Origin: Acidimicrobiia bacterium
GTDB lineage: Bacteria; Actinomycetota; Acidimicrobiia; Acidimicrobiales; Poriferisodalaceae
Direction of reading: 5' to 3'
Length of the DNA: 64,000 bases
NCBI GenBank assembly: GCA_022826045.1
Contig: JAJDVQ010000022.1
Span: forward strand, 1-64,000
Both the position numbers and the translations under genes were made by a program. The notes under the pieces were generated by a model. The model was not told where the DNA came from. It worked only from the letters and a program-made list of their open reading frames with translations, and made no database searches. Shown in pieces: positions 45,047 through 53,697 of the stretch (within the stretch, counting starts at the first letter, position 1; every line of letters starts with the position of its first letter).

Positions 45047-46735
45047 CTACGCCGAGCGGGGCCACGGCTCGTCTGCCTCAAGCCAGCTCGGCGGCGGGAC
45101 CATGATGCGTGCCATCTCGGAAGGCTCGAACTTGGTCAGGCCTCCCGCGTAGGTGCGTCCATCTGCGAGGACAGCGCGGTCACGCAATGCCTCCGTCAAC
45201 CTGCACAGTGCTGCCTCAGACAGCGGCTCGATCGGGTAGATGCCATGCACATTGTTGAGGTTGTGGACGGCAGCGAGGTTGCGCACGAATGCCGGTGGGC
45301 GTCGGGCCATGTAGGTGGCGAGAATCGGCGCGGGCGCTCGCAGCTTGACCGACCACCATTTCTTGCGGTGACGTGCGATGTAGCCATCGGCGACACCTGC
45401 TCGACGTGCTGTGTCCAAGAAGCGCTCCACCAGGCCGCGGTCGGCGGCGGCGAGATCGTCGAGATCTTCGGGCAGGCTGACCAGAGCCTTCAGATCGCTG
45501 CTGTCGGCCAATACACCCGATGCCATGCCGAAGAGCTCCAAGGCCTTCGTGACGGCAGGGTAGAGCACCGAAGCAGGCAGCCGCGGGTCGTTCTGCGAGG
45601 TCACCCATGTTGCGTTGGCACCGGTGGCCACCCCTCGATGCACGCGGCAGAAATCGCCGAGCGCGACGAAATCACCGGGAATCGACGCCTGCGGCGCCAG
45701 CAGTGTCGACCAGCGGCGCTCCCTGCGCAGTTCCTCGGGGCTGCAGCGTCGGCCCCCTGCCAAGCCCCGGAGTTCTTCGACTCGGTTAATCCTGCGGACG
45801 CGAATCGTGCGCTCTGGCCCGCCAACCTCGAAGGCAGTCACCGTCGCCGTCGTTGCGGCATCTGCGAACACCTGGGTTCGAGCGTCGAGGACATGCAGGG
45901 ACAGACCGCCGAGCGGCCCCGCGACCAGGTCTCGTGCCAGCTGCCCGTAGCCGACGTCCAGCCATTCTGACGAGGTGACGAATGCGCCGAAGTCGCCAGG
46001 GCGCGCAAGATGCACAGTGGCGAGCAGGAAGTGGACATGCAGGCCTGCCAGCGCCGATGCCTTGAGGTTCAAGTCCGCAGCGCGTTCTCGCAGCCACGTC
46101 TTCCATGCAGGGTCGATGTCGTGATGGCGCACGTAGGGCGGATTTCCGATGAAGGCCGTCGGGCCAGACGCGGGCGGCAGGTTCAGCGCGCGGTAATCGC
46201 CGACACGCAACTCGGCGCGCTTGTCGAAGCCCAGCACGGTCAGATTCGCCCGGGCCATCAAGGCAGCGAGCGGATCAATCTCGACAGCCACGAGGCGCGC
46301 ATCGGGAAGGCGTCGGCCGACGGCACAGAGGAACCGGCCAGACCCCGCACCAGGGTCAACGACTCGCGCGGCCCGCTTGTGGTTTGCCAGCCATTCCGTC
46401 ATGGGCTCGACGACTGCCGCAGGCGTGTAGGTCGCACCTCGCAGGCGACGCTGCGCCGCTGATCGCAGCGAGGCGAACGTCTCACCCAATGGGTCGTCCC
46501 CCGCCCGGATCGCAGCCGCCAGATCGCTCAGCGTGTTTGGCTGAGGCGAGGACGCCGCGGCCTTGATGAGCTCTCGCTCGGCACGGCTCACATCCGCGAC
46601 GCAGCCGGCGCGAGCCAGTGCCCAAGCCGCAGCACACAGGGCGCGCTCATCGCCCATCCCTTCGACGCCTGGCTCGGCAGGATCGGAGGACGTTGCGTTC
46701 GTCGAGGTCGTGGACACCTGCCCGAATGTTCGCAT
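45047..46735 (-). CDS. N6-adenine DNA methyltransferase (class I SAM, Eco57I/TaqI-like)
   Basis: A 562-residue methyltransferase. A helical N-terminal 100 residues precede GATYTPAAVVEPMTEWL. SAM motif I is VVDPGAGSGRFLCAVG (125-140), and VEIDPLAALMARANL follows. Catalytic NPPYVRHHDI is at 198-207. The motif order (I before IV) and NPPY are those of gamma-class adenine methyltransferases. The C-terminal half, with a KKWWSVKLRAPAPILATYM segment, is a TaqI-like recognition region. The start at 46735 follows AAGGGTG. It is the first gene of the defence operon and precedes Dcm by 49 bases. Confidence 0.9.
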   Translation of the reverse strand: MRTFGQVSTTSTNATSSDPAEPGVEGMGDERALCAAAWALARAGCVADVSRAERELIKAAASSPQPNTLSDLAAAIRAGDDPLGETFASLRSAAQRRLRGATYTPAAVVEPMTEWLANHKRAARVVDPGAGSGRFLCAVGRRLPDARLVAVEIDPLAALMARANLTVLGFDKRAELRVGDYRALNLPPASGPTAFIGNPPYVRHHDIDPAWKTWLRERAADLNLKASALAGLHVHFLLATVHLARPGDFGAFVTSSEWLDVGYGQLARDLVAGPLGGLSLHVLDARTQVFADAATTATVTAFEVGGPERTIRVRRINRVEELRGLAGGRRCSPEELRRERRWSTLLAPQASIPGDFVALGDFCRVHRGVATGANATWVTSQNDPRLPASVLYPAVTKALELFGMASGVLADSSDLKALVSLPEDLDDLAAADRGLVERFLDTARRAGVADGYIARHRKKWWSVKLRAPAPILATYMARRPPAFVRNLAAVHNLNNVHGIYPIEPLSEAALCRLTEALRDRAVLADGRTYAGGLTKFEPSEMARIMVPPPSWLEADEPWPRSA

Positions 46736-46782
46736 ACGGCACCCTTATCGCCGCGAAGCTCCTGGATGGCGAGGTCCATGAG

Positions 46783-46812
46783 CATCCCAACGGGATGTCA
46801 CAACAATTGTTG
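46783..46812. promoter_or_regulatory. Two adjacent dyads upstream of the defence operon (candidate operator)
   Basis: CATCCC-AAC-GGGATG (46783-46797) is a perfect 6-base inverted repeat. Three bases on, CAACAATTGTTG (46801-46812) is a perfect 12-base palindrome. Both lie 48-77 bases upstream of the first methyltransferase start at 46735, where an operator or a methylation-sensitive control site would be expected. No dedicated regulator gene is adjacent. Confidence 0.4.
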
Positions 46813-46997
46813 GCTGCCGTCCAAGCCGCTTTCGCGGGCGTCGCCGCCTCGACGGCCGTGGGCGATGCGACGGCACACGCGTCAGCCGGCCTCTCGGCAC
46901 CTGTCAGCACTGGGCCGAACGTCGGGTCACAAGTAGGGTGTGCGGCCGCAGGCGCAGCACGGGCCGCTTGCGCCGCCGAGGCGATTGAGGAGCCGGG

Positions 46998-47609
46998 TTG
47001 CGCGTCATCATCTTCGGTGCCACCGGCAAGACCGGGCAGCACGCGACCCGTCAGGCACTCAGCGCGGGCCATGAAGCGACCGCGTTCGGGCGTTCCGTGC
47101 ACAAGCTCAGCGTCGAGCGCGGTCTGACGCTGCGGCAGGGCGATGTCTTCGAAGCTGAAGCAGTCAGCGATGCCGTCGCCGGCCACGACGCTGCCATTGT
47201 GTGCCTCGGAAGCGCGAACCTGAAGGACCGCTCGACGCTGACGCGAGGCACCGAGCACATCGTCCACGCCGTCGACCGTCACGGCGTCGGGCGGCTCGTG
47301 GTGGTATCTGCAGCGGGCGTCGGCGACAGCTGGTCTCAGGTTCCGTGGAGTTCGAAGCTGATGTTCAGGACCATGTTGCGGAACGTGCTCGCAGACCATC
47401 GGACGCAAGAGGACGCGGTGCGCGCCAGCACTGCTGACTGGACCATCGTCCGCGCAGCAGTCCTGTCTGACAAGTTGGACCGTCGCACCGTGAACGCTTC
47501 CAACACGAACAGAACGAGTCGCATTCACCGCGCTGCACTCGCCGGCTTCCTCGTCAGTCAACTCGACGACGGCAGCTACAACCGGCAGACCATCACGGTG
47601 ACCTCGTAG
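46998..47609 (+). CDS. NAD(P)-binding atypical SDR family protein
   Basis: A 203-residue Rossmann protein starting RVIIFGATGKTGQHATRQAL, the GxxGxxG motif of atypical short-chain dehydrogenases (NmrA/BVR-B-like). It continues with DAAIVCLGSANLKDRS and a RLVVVSAAGVGDSW strand. The C-terminal half carries DWTIVRAAVLSDK. TTG start at 46998 with GGAG upstream. It may be a flavin reductase-like enzyme or an NADP sensor; the substrate is unknown. It diverges from the defence operon and precedes the CinA-like gene by 29 bases. Confidence 0.85.
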   Translation: MRVIIFGATGKTGQHATRQALSAGHEATAFGRSVHKLSVERGLTLRQGDVFEAEAVSDAVAGHDAAIVCLGSANLKDRSTLTRGTEHIVHAVDRHGVGRLVVVSAAGVGDSWSQVPWSSKLMFRTMLRNVLADHRTQEDAVRASTADWTIVRAAVLSDKLDRRTVNASNTNRTSRIHRAALAGFLVSQLDDGSYNRQTITVTS

Positions 47610-47638
47610 GCACGCACCCCCGAAGGCGAGGTTCGCAC

Positions 47639-48139
47639 ATGAACGCTGACGAGCGCTTGGCGACGATCCGGGCGATCCACGACTCGCCGCTGCGCATCGT
47701 GCTGTCGGTGACAGGGGGCGGGATGCTGGCGCTCAGCGACCTGCTGACGGTGCCAGGCGGCTCGCGCACGATCCTCGAGGCCGGCGTGCCGTACTCGGTG
47801 AAATCGCTGTATGAGCTGATGGGCTCGGAGCTGGAGCCGCACGTGTCCGATGAGGCCGCGCTGGCGATGGCCGACGGCTGCCTGGCCCGGGCGCAGCACC
47901 TCGTCTCGACGCCCAAGCCGGGCACTGAGCCGTGGCCGCTGGCGGGCATCTCGTGCACCGCGGCGCTGGTCACCGACCCGCCTCGGCGCGGGGAAGATCG
48001 GGCACACATCGCGGCGGTCAGTGACAGCGGTGTGCGCGTCGCCCGCAAGATCACCTACTCGACCCAAGATCGGATCGAGCAGGACCGCGAGACCTCCGAC
48101 GCAGTGCTGGCTCTCGTCGCCGAGATCGCTGCCGGTTGA
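47639..48139 (+). CDS. CinA-like family protein
   Basis: A 166-residue protein resembling the stand-alone CinA C-terminal (nicotinamide-nucleotide amidohydrolase-like) fold. VLSVTGGGMLALSDLLTVPG, then SRTILEAGVPYS with SVKSLYELMGS, and WPLAGISCTAALVTDPPR fit that group. The usual catalytic E/S-x-C-T-GG entry is modified to SVTGGG, so pyridine-nucleotide deamidation is uncertain. It probably forms a unit with the preceding SDR-like gene, a pairing that would place both in NAD(P) metabolism or repair (inferred). Confidence 0.75.
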   Translation: MNADERLATIRAIHDSPLRIVLSVTGGGMLALSDLLTVPGGSRTILEAGVPYSVKSLYELMGSELEPHVSDEAALAMADGCLARAQHLVSTPKPGTEPWPLAGISCTAALVTDPPRRGEDRAHIAAVSDSGVRVARKITYSTQDRIEQDRETSDAVLALVAEIAAG

Positions 48140-48342
48140 CGGTCCTCGGATTCGCTCGGCGGGGTGAGTACCGGCTCAGAGAAACAGCACATCCCTGACG
48201 CGGCTGCAACACACATAGCAGACAGACTCTTCCGAACCCGGTGCAACACACGCTTGCCAGGGAACCTTCAACCCACCCCCCAGCCCACAAAAGGACGAAG
48301 AGCCCCATACTCGTCGGTCTGCGTGCGCCAACGGGCAGCTTG

Positions 48343-48972
48343 TCAGCAGCGCCTGCTGGGGCCAGTGTCTCGGTCTGAACCGATGATCTGCTGCCGTTGT
48401 GCGGGCGAGCCCACGACTCCGCCATCGCTGCATAGATCCCGCAGCCACGCGATGACCATCTGGACGCCATCGTTCGACAGGCCATTCACACGATAGTTGC
48501 GTATGCCTGCGAAGTGCCGTTCGCCAAGGCATGCGATCTCGAATGGCAGATCGATCGACGCGTCGCCGTAGTAGACGAACTCTGTCGCCACAAGGACCCT
48601 GTCGACGCGGAGATCGTTGCCCATGTGGTCTGAGCAATGGAAGCAGGCCTCCTGCAGCCAGCTGCCGTCAGGGGCACGGCGGTATACGTTGTCTCCGCAA
48701 GTTTCCTCGTAGCGGGAGCTGCGTATGGGCTTCTTGGCTGCGAACCTCGGATCGCCCCAATACTCCTCGAACGTCATGGTCTCAGCAACGCGCATGGCGT
48801 ACACGAGCTGCCCCGAGCGTCCCCTGGTAGCGCTCCCGAATCCTGCGACCCAGTCGCCGACCTGCGCGTGCTCACGCACCCGCGGCTTGCAGGTCGCCAA
48901 GGTGCAGTAGCCGCCATAGGGGTTAGGAGCAAACCCAGAATCGAACGTGAGGGTGTAGCGGTACAGCTTCAT
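48343..48972 (-). CDS. Nmad2 (nucleotide modification associated domain 2) family protein
   Basis: A 209-residue protein whose N-terminus, with FAPNPYGGYCTLATCKPRVR followed by GDWVAGFGS, is characteristic of Nmad2. Further support is the GQLVYAMRVAETMTFEEYW segment and conserved Cys/His in CFHCSDH. Nmad domains were defined by genome context with base-modification and defence genes; the biochemical role is not established. GGAAGG lies 8 bases before the ATG at 48972. It is separated from the methyltransferase-rich island by two metabolic genes but may belong functionally with it. Confidence 0.8.
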   Translation of the reverse strand: MKLYRYTLTFDSGFAPNPYGGYCTLATCKPRVREHAQVGDWVAGFGSATRGRSGQLVYAMRVAETMTFEEYWGDPRFAAKKPIRSSRYEETCGDNVYRRAPDGSWLQEACFHCSDHMGNDLRVDRVLVATEFVYYGDASIDLPFEIACLGERHFAGIRNYRVNGLSNDGVQMVIAWLRDLCSDGGVVGSPAQRQQIIGSDRDTGPSRRC

Positions 48973-49087
48973 CGCCGCGGCCTTCCCGCACCCAGCACCC
49001 GCACTCGGCGGTTGCCTTGCACTTCGGCAAGGCAGCATAGAGTCGCAGAGCTGGTGCTTCCGCGGCGCCGGTCCGCGGCGGGGCGGC

Positions 49088-51661
49088 TCAGCGAAACAGG
49101 CCGTCGCCGATGCCCTCGGCGATCTCCTCTGGCGAGTAGCCGGCATCGGCCCAGACGTCGAAGTTGTGCTCGCCGAGATAGGCGGGGCTGAGATGGCGGG
49201 GCGTCCAGCGCCGGCCGTTCCACAGCCCCGCAAACGCGTCGACGGTCCGCTCGCCGAAGACCGCATGGTCGACCGGCTGCCAGAAGCCCCGGTCGGCGTG
49301 CTGGGGATCGTCGGCGAACAGCTGGTGTGAGCTCTGCACCGGCCCCGCCGGCACACCGGCACCCTGCAGGGCATCGGCTGCTTCAGCTGCGGTGCGGCCG
49401 GCGGCCCACTCCCCCAGCACCGCATCGATCATCGACCTGCGGTCGCGGCGGGCCGCCTCGGTGACCAGCGACGGATCGTCGAGCCGGGGATCGGCGAGCA
49501 GGCCGACGAGCCCGAGCCACTGCGCCGGCTCAGTCACCGTCACGGCCACGAAACCGTCGCCCGTCGCGTACACCTCGTTGGGCACATGGTCGGCTATGCC
49601 GTCGCGGTTGCCCTCGGGGCGCGGCGGCAGCACCCCGGCTGATTGGCGGATGATCGCGGCGCCGATGGCGTAGGTGCCCACTTCGAGCTGGGCCATGTCG
49701 ATGCGCTGCCCCTCGCCGGTGCGCTCGCGCGCGTACAGCGCGCCGACAGTCGAGACCGCCGCGGCGAAGCCGGCCAAGTGATCATTGAGCGAGAAGCCCG
49801 GGCCCACGTCGCCGCGGTCGGCGAAGTTGGTCAGGTGGGTGATGCCGCACACGGCATGCACTGTCGGCGCGTACGAGATGACATGGCGCCACGGTCCGTC
49901 GTGGCCGCAGCCCGACATGGTCACGTAGACCAGCCGTGGGTTCCACTCGTGCACGGTTTCCCAGTCGAGGCCCCACGAGTCGAGCACGCCGGCGCTGAAG
50001 TTCTCGATGAGCACATCGCACGTCTCGATCAGCCGCCGCGCTGCCGCCAGGGCGTCGGAATGCTTCATGTCGAGCGTGGCGCTGCGCTTGGAGCGGTTCC
50101 ACACGAAGTAGTAGGGGAAGTCCGGCGAGTTGACGAGGGTGGATCGCTCCTCGCTCTGGATGCGGATCACGTCGGCGCCGAGGTCGCCGAGCAGCTTGGT
50201 GGCCGACGGCCCGGCCAGCACCCAGGTGAAGTCCGCCACGCGGATGCCATCCAGCGGGCGCCGGTCGCCGTCCTCGGAACCCGGCTCGCCGTCGCCCACA
50301 GCACCTGGATCCGATGCTCCGGCGCTTGACGCGCCAGTGCCCGGTTCGTCGGCGCCGCGGTCACGGACGTCTCCATTGCGAGCCTCGCCCGCAGGCGCCG
50401 CCCACAACGCCAGGATCTCCTCGAGCGATGTGTCCGCAGCAGCCGGGGGGCGGGGCGGCACCGATCCGGATCGACCCGAATCGCTCCATCGCACCAAGCG
50501 CGCCGGCAACGTCACCGAACCCGCAGCGCTGCCCGCTCCTGCGTCCATCGATCGGGCCGATACCAGTGAACCGTTCGCAGCCACCGCACCGGGCGGCAGC
50601 ACGTCGGCGAAGAACTCCCGGTGCGCGAACTGCGGGTTCGCGCAGACCTCGGCGATGTCGAGCACCCCGCCGAAGGCCACGTGCCGCTTCTGTGCTTCCC
50701 ACCAGACCTCGCGCGCATCCTGCGGGGCGATCCAGCGCCGGACGGCATCCATGACCTCGTCCACGCTGAGCAGCAGCTCGCTGGGGTCGAGGCCGATCCA
50801 CTTGCCGACTTCGTCGGACCCCGTCTCGGCCATCCACTCCAGCAGCAAGTCGGGTGTCGGCGTCGGCGTGATCATGACGTAGCCGCCGTGGCCGCCCGCA
50901 CACTCCGCCAAGTCGTAGGCACGCAGCCAGTGCAGCGCCCCTTGGCGCGGGGCCACCTTGGGCAGCGGCAGCAGGTCGTCGAAGAAGTACTGCATGAACA
51001 GGTTCTCGATCGAACCGGTGACCGTCTCGTGGACGGACAGGTCGAGGTGTGCGCCGCGGCCCGTCGAGCGGGCCGACAATGCCGCCGCAATTCCTGAGGT
51101 CGCTGCCACGAAGCCCGCGTAGTTGTACGCCTGGCGGCCCCACACGTTGAGCGGGCGGTCGGCGAGGCCCGTCAACGCCATCATCCCGCCCATCGCGGCG
51201 GCTACCAGGTCCGAGCCGAGCCACTGCGCCCGCGGGCCTGTGCGCCCGAATGGCGTGATCGACACCTGCACCAGCGCCGGGTTGACTGCGCTGATGTCGG
51301 GGTAGTCGATGCCCGCGTCGGCCAGCCGGCCGGGGCGCTCGGTCTCCACGACCACGTCGGCCGCGAGAGCCAACCGGCGGTAAGCGTCTTGACCCGCAGG
51401 GGTGCTCAGGTCCACCGGGCAGCGGCGCTTGCCGCCGTCGTACCACCAGTCGGCGACCCCGCCGAGCGCTGCTGCAGCCGGATCCGCCAGCGGCAGGCCC
51501 GGCGCTGCGGTGCCGGCCCGCACCACATCGGCTCCCAGCTCGGTCAGCAGCTTCGTCGCGAACCGGCCTGCGTCGCCGGTGAGATCCACGACACGCAGTC
51601 CCGACAGCGCCCCGTGGACTGTCGAAGAGTCGCGACCGCGAGGGTTGGCGGGCTGATTCAT
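49088..51661 (-). CDS. Tandem-fused CaiB/BaiF (family III) CoA-transferase, 857 aa
   Basis: A third double-domain CoA-transferase. Domain one begins LRVVDLTGDAGRFATKLLTE and domain two IRVADFTWVLAGPSATKLLG near residue 475. A Gly/Ala/Asp-rich linker lies before domain two. The catalytic-acid position reads DLSVHETV in the first half and DMAQLEVG in the second, so both halves keep an acidic residue here, unlike the other two paralogues. Minus strand; the GATase gene lies 67 bases upstream on the same strand. Substrate unknown. Confidence 0.88.
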   Translation of the reverse strand: MNQPANPRGRDSSTVHGALSGLRVVDLTGDAGRFATKLLTELGADVVRAGTAAPGLPLADPAAAALGGVADWWYDGGKRRCPVDLSTPAGQDAYRRLALAADVVVETERPGRLADAGIDYPDISAVNPALVQVSITPFGRTGPRAQWLGSDLVAAAMGGMMALTGLADRPLNVWGRQAYNYAGFVAATSGIAAALSARSTGRGAHLDLSVHETVTGSIENLFMQYFFDDLLPLPKVAPRQGALHWLRAYDLAECAGGHGGYVMITPTPTPDLLLEWMAETGSDEVGKWIGLDPSELLLSVDEVMDAVRRWIAPQDAREVWWEAQKRHVAFGGVLDIAEVCANPQFAHREFFADVLPPGAVAANGSLVSARSMDAGAGSAAGSVTLPARLVRWSDSGRSGSVPPRPPAAADTSLEEILALWAAPAGEARNGDVRDRGADEPGTGASSAGASDPGAVGDGEPGSEDGDRRPLDGIRVADFTWVLAGPSATKLLGDLGADVIRIQSEERSTLVNSPDFPYYFVWNRSKRSATLDMKHSDALAAARRLIETCDVLIENFSAGVLDSWGLDWETVHEWNPRLVYVTMSGCGHDGPWRHVISYAPTVHAVCGITHLTNFADRGDVGPGFSLNDHLAGFAAAVSTVGALYARERTGEGQRIDMAQLEVGTYAIGAAIIRQSAGVLPPRPEGNRDGIADHVPNEVYATGDGFVAVTVTEPAQWLGLVGLLADPRLDDPSLVTEAARRDRRSMIDAVLGEWAAGRTAAEAADALQGAGVPAGPVQSSHQLFADDPQHADRGFWQPVDHAVFGERTVDAFAGLWNGRRWTPRHLSPAYLGEHNFDVWADAGYSPEEIAEGIGDGLFR

Positions 51662-51728
51662 GACGGCCCGAAGCTAGCCCCGGCGCGCACGTCAGCCCAT
51701 GGCGAGTCGGGCCCTTGCAGGCCGCCCG

Positions 51729-52445
51729 CTAGTCGAACGAAGCCGCCATGAAGTTGCGGTAGAGCTGCTCGGCGTCGGCGGCGAAGCCCTCCATGGCGCG
51801 GTCGGCGTCGGCGGCGAGCGAGTCCAGCGAACCGGGGCCGAGCGTCGACTCCAGGGCGTCGCGGTAGGCGTCGATGGCTCCCCAGTTGCGCACTGTGTCG
51901 TCCTCCACCTCGACGTGGTACTGCATCGACCACGCCCGTGGGCCGACCCGCATCGCCTGCACCCGGCACTCAGGCGAGCTGGCCAGAACGACCGCATCGT
52001 CGGGCGGCTGCGCCACCTGCACTGAGTGCCACTGCAGCGCGTGCTGGCGGTCGCTCATCCGGCGGAAGATCGGGTCGCTGCGGCCCTCCGGCGTGAGATC
52101 CACTGCCAGCACGCCGATCTCCGGCGGGCGCTGCGGGCCGCAGGTGCCCCCGAGCGCATCGGCCAGCAGCTGGTGCCCCAGGCACAGCCCCAGGAACGGT
52201 CGCCGTAGCTCACGTACCCAGCGGCGGATGGCGCGCTTCTCGGGCACCAGCCAGGGGCAGTCCTCCACGTCCCACACGTCCATCGGGCCGCCCATCACCC
52301 ACATGGCGTCGTAGTCCTCCAGCGGCGGGATGGGCTCGCCGTCGTCGAGCTCCACCGCAGTCCACTCCACGCCGTCGGCGCGCAGAAAGTCGCGCAGCCG
52401 GCCGGGGTGCTCGCAGTCGATGTGCTGCAGTACGAGGAGCCGCAT
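51729..52445 (-). CDS. Class I glutamine amidotransferase-like protein
   Basis: A 238-residue stand-alone GATase1 domain. The nucleophile elbow is FLGLCLGHQLLADALGG (Cys88), and the His-Glu pair is in MQYHVEVED (His177, Glu179). WVMGGPMDVWD supplies the oxyanion region. Proteins of this size act like GMP synthase glutaminase subunits or gamma-glutamyl peptidases; no synthetase partner is adjacent. The start at 52445 (MRLLVLQH) fits the first strand better than the ATG at 52463. Confidence 0.88.
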   Translation of the reverse strand: MRLLVLQHIDCEHPGRLRDFLRADGVEWTAVELDDGEPIPPLEDYDAMWVMGGPMDVWDVEDCPWLVPEKRAIRRWVRELRRPFLGLCLGHQLLADALGGTCGPQRPPEIGVLAVDLTPEGRSDPIFRRMSDRQHALQWHSVQVAQPPDDAVVLASSPECRVQAMRVGPRAWSMQYHVEVEDDTVRNWGAIDAYRDALESTLGPGSLDSLAADADRAMEGFAADAEQLYRNFMAASFD

Positions 52446-52491
52446 CGCCCCCGTTGCTACCACGTTGGCGATCGCGGTCGGTCAGGGGCGG

Positions 52492-53631
52492 TCAGCCGGG
52501 AGTAGTGCAGAGCCCGGCGAGACTGCCGATCGCAGTGTCACGCCGAGGCTGACGAACCTCGTGCTCGTCGTAGCCGTTGGTGGTGTAGCCGAGCGACAGA
52601 CCAGTGGCCGGGTCGCCCCAGGCGAGCTGCCCGCCGGCGCCGTTGTGGCCGAACGCCATCGGCGACACGGTGCGGCCCAGCCCGCGCATGTTCGACAGGC
52701 CGTCGTCGCCCGCCAGGAACAGCCCGATCGAGCGATTGGCGGGCATGCCCATGGGGTCGGGCATCGTGTTGCGGACCTCGCCGGTGCCAGTGGCCAGCAT
52801 GCCGGGGTCCCACAGATCGTCTGGGTTGTGGAGCAGGGCTTGGTAGAAGAGCGCCAGGTCGACCGCGGTGCCGAACCCCCCGCCGCCGGGCACGCCCACC
52901 TCGCGCACGGTTGGCTCGTTGAACCGCAGGATTGCCTCGTTGGTGACCTCGGTCATCGGCAGTTCCCGCACGCCGAACGTCGCCTCGAGCTCGTCGGGCG
53001 TGGCCGGCTCGCCCACCAGGATCAGCTCCGCAATGCCGTCCTGGTCGTCAGCAGCCAGGCCCAGCAGGCGGGGCAGCCCCAGCGGGCCGGTAACCCGGTC
53101 GTGCACCTCGTCGCGGAAGTCGTTTCCGGTGACTGCGTTGATGATCTCGGCCAGCACCCAGTGCGCCGACGTCGGGTGGTACTCGTACCGGGTGCCCGGC
53201 TCCCAGTTGAGCCGCCAGTTCGCCATGGCGACCAGACGTGACTCCGACGTGTCCCACTGCGGCGGCTTCAGCGGAGCGTGCGGGAAGCCCGACGTGTGCA
53301 GCATCACCTGCTCCACGGTGATCTGGTCCTTGCCGTTCTCGCCGAATGCCGGCACGTAGCTGGCTGCCGTGGCGTCGAGCTCCACCACCCCTTCGCTGAG
53401 GAGCTGCCACATCGTCGAGGCCACGAACGGCTTGGTGGCCGAGAAGATGCAATAGCGGGTCTCGTCGGTGGCATCGCCGTAGGTGGCCTGCGCGACGATC
53501 TCACCCTCGAAGCCGATCGCCACCTGGCAGCTCGGCAGGAGCCCCGATTCCACCTCGCGCTTGCAGCGGTCGAGCAGCGCGTCGATGCGGGACGGTTGGA
53601 CGGTGGATGCAGCGTCAGTCGTTGTGCTCAC
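52492..53631 (-). CDS. Serine hydrolase, class C beta-lactamase/esterase family
   Basis: A 379-residue protein with the SxxK nucleophile motif SATK (Ser64, Lys67). A Tyr-containing YEYHPTSAHWVLAEII segment supplies the probable second motif, and FGHNGAGGQLAW gives the HxG third motif. No signal peptide is seen, so a cytosolic esterase or lactonase is more likely than a true beta-lactamase. It diverges from the luciferase-like gene, with 66 bases between starts. Confidence 0.85.
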   Translation of the reverse strand: MSTTTDAASTVQPSRIDALLDRCKREVESGLLPSCQVAIGFEGEIVAQATYGDATDETRYCIFSATKPFVASTMWQLLSEGVVELDATAASYVPAFGENGKDQITVEQVMLHTSGFPHAPLKPPQWDTSESRLVAMANWRLNWEPGTRYEYHPTSAHWVLAEIINAVTGNDFRDEVHDRVTGPLGLPRLLGLAADDQDGIAELILVGEPATPDELEATFGVRELPMTEVTNEAILRFNEPTVREVGVPGGGGFGTAVDLALFYQALLHNPDDLWDPGMLATGTGEVRNTMPDPMGMPANRSIGLFLAGDDGLSNMRGLGRTVSPMAFGHNGAGGQLAWGDPATGLSLGYTTNGYDEHEVRQPRRDTAIGSLAGLCTTPG

Positions 53632-53697
53632 GGTCTTGGCCTAGCACCCGCGGCTACCGTCTCGCTCCACAAAGGCGAGCAAGCGCAGGGGGATGCA

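Noticed and set aside
46647-47561. 304-codon minus-strand frame covering the SDR-like gene
   Set aside because: Crosses the operator-like dyads and lies opposite a clear Rossmann protein; no domain seen.
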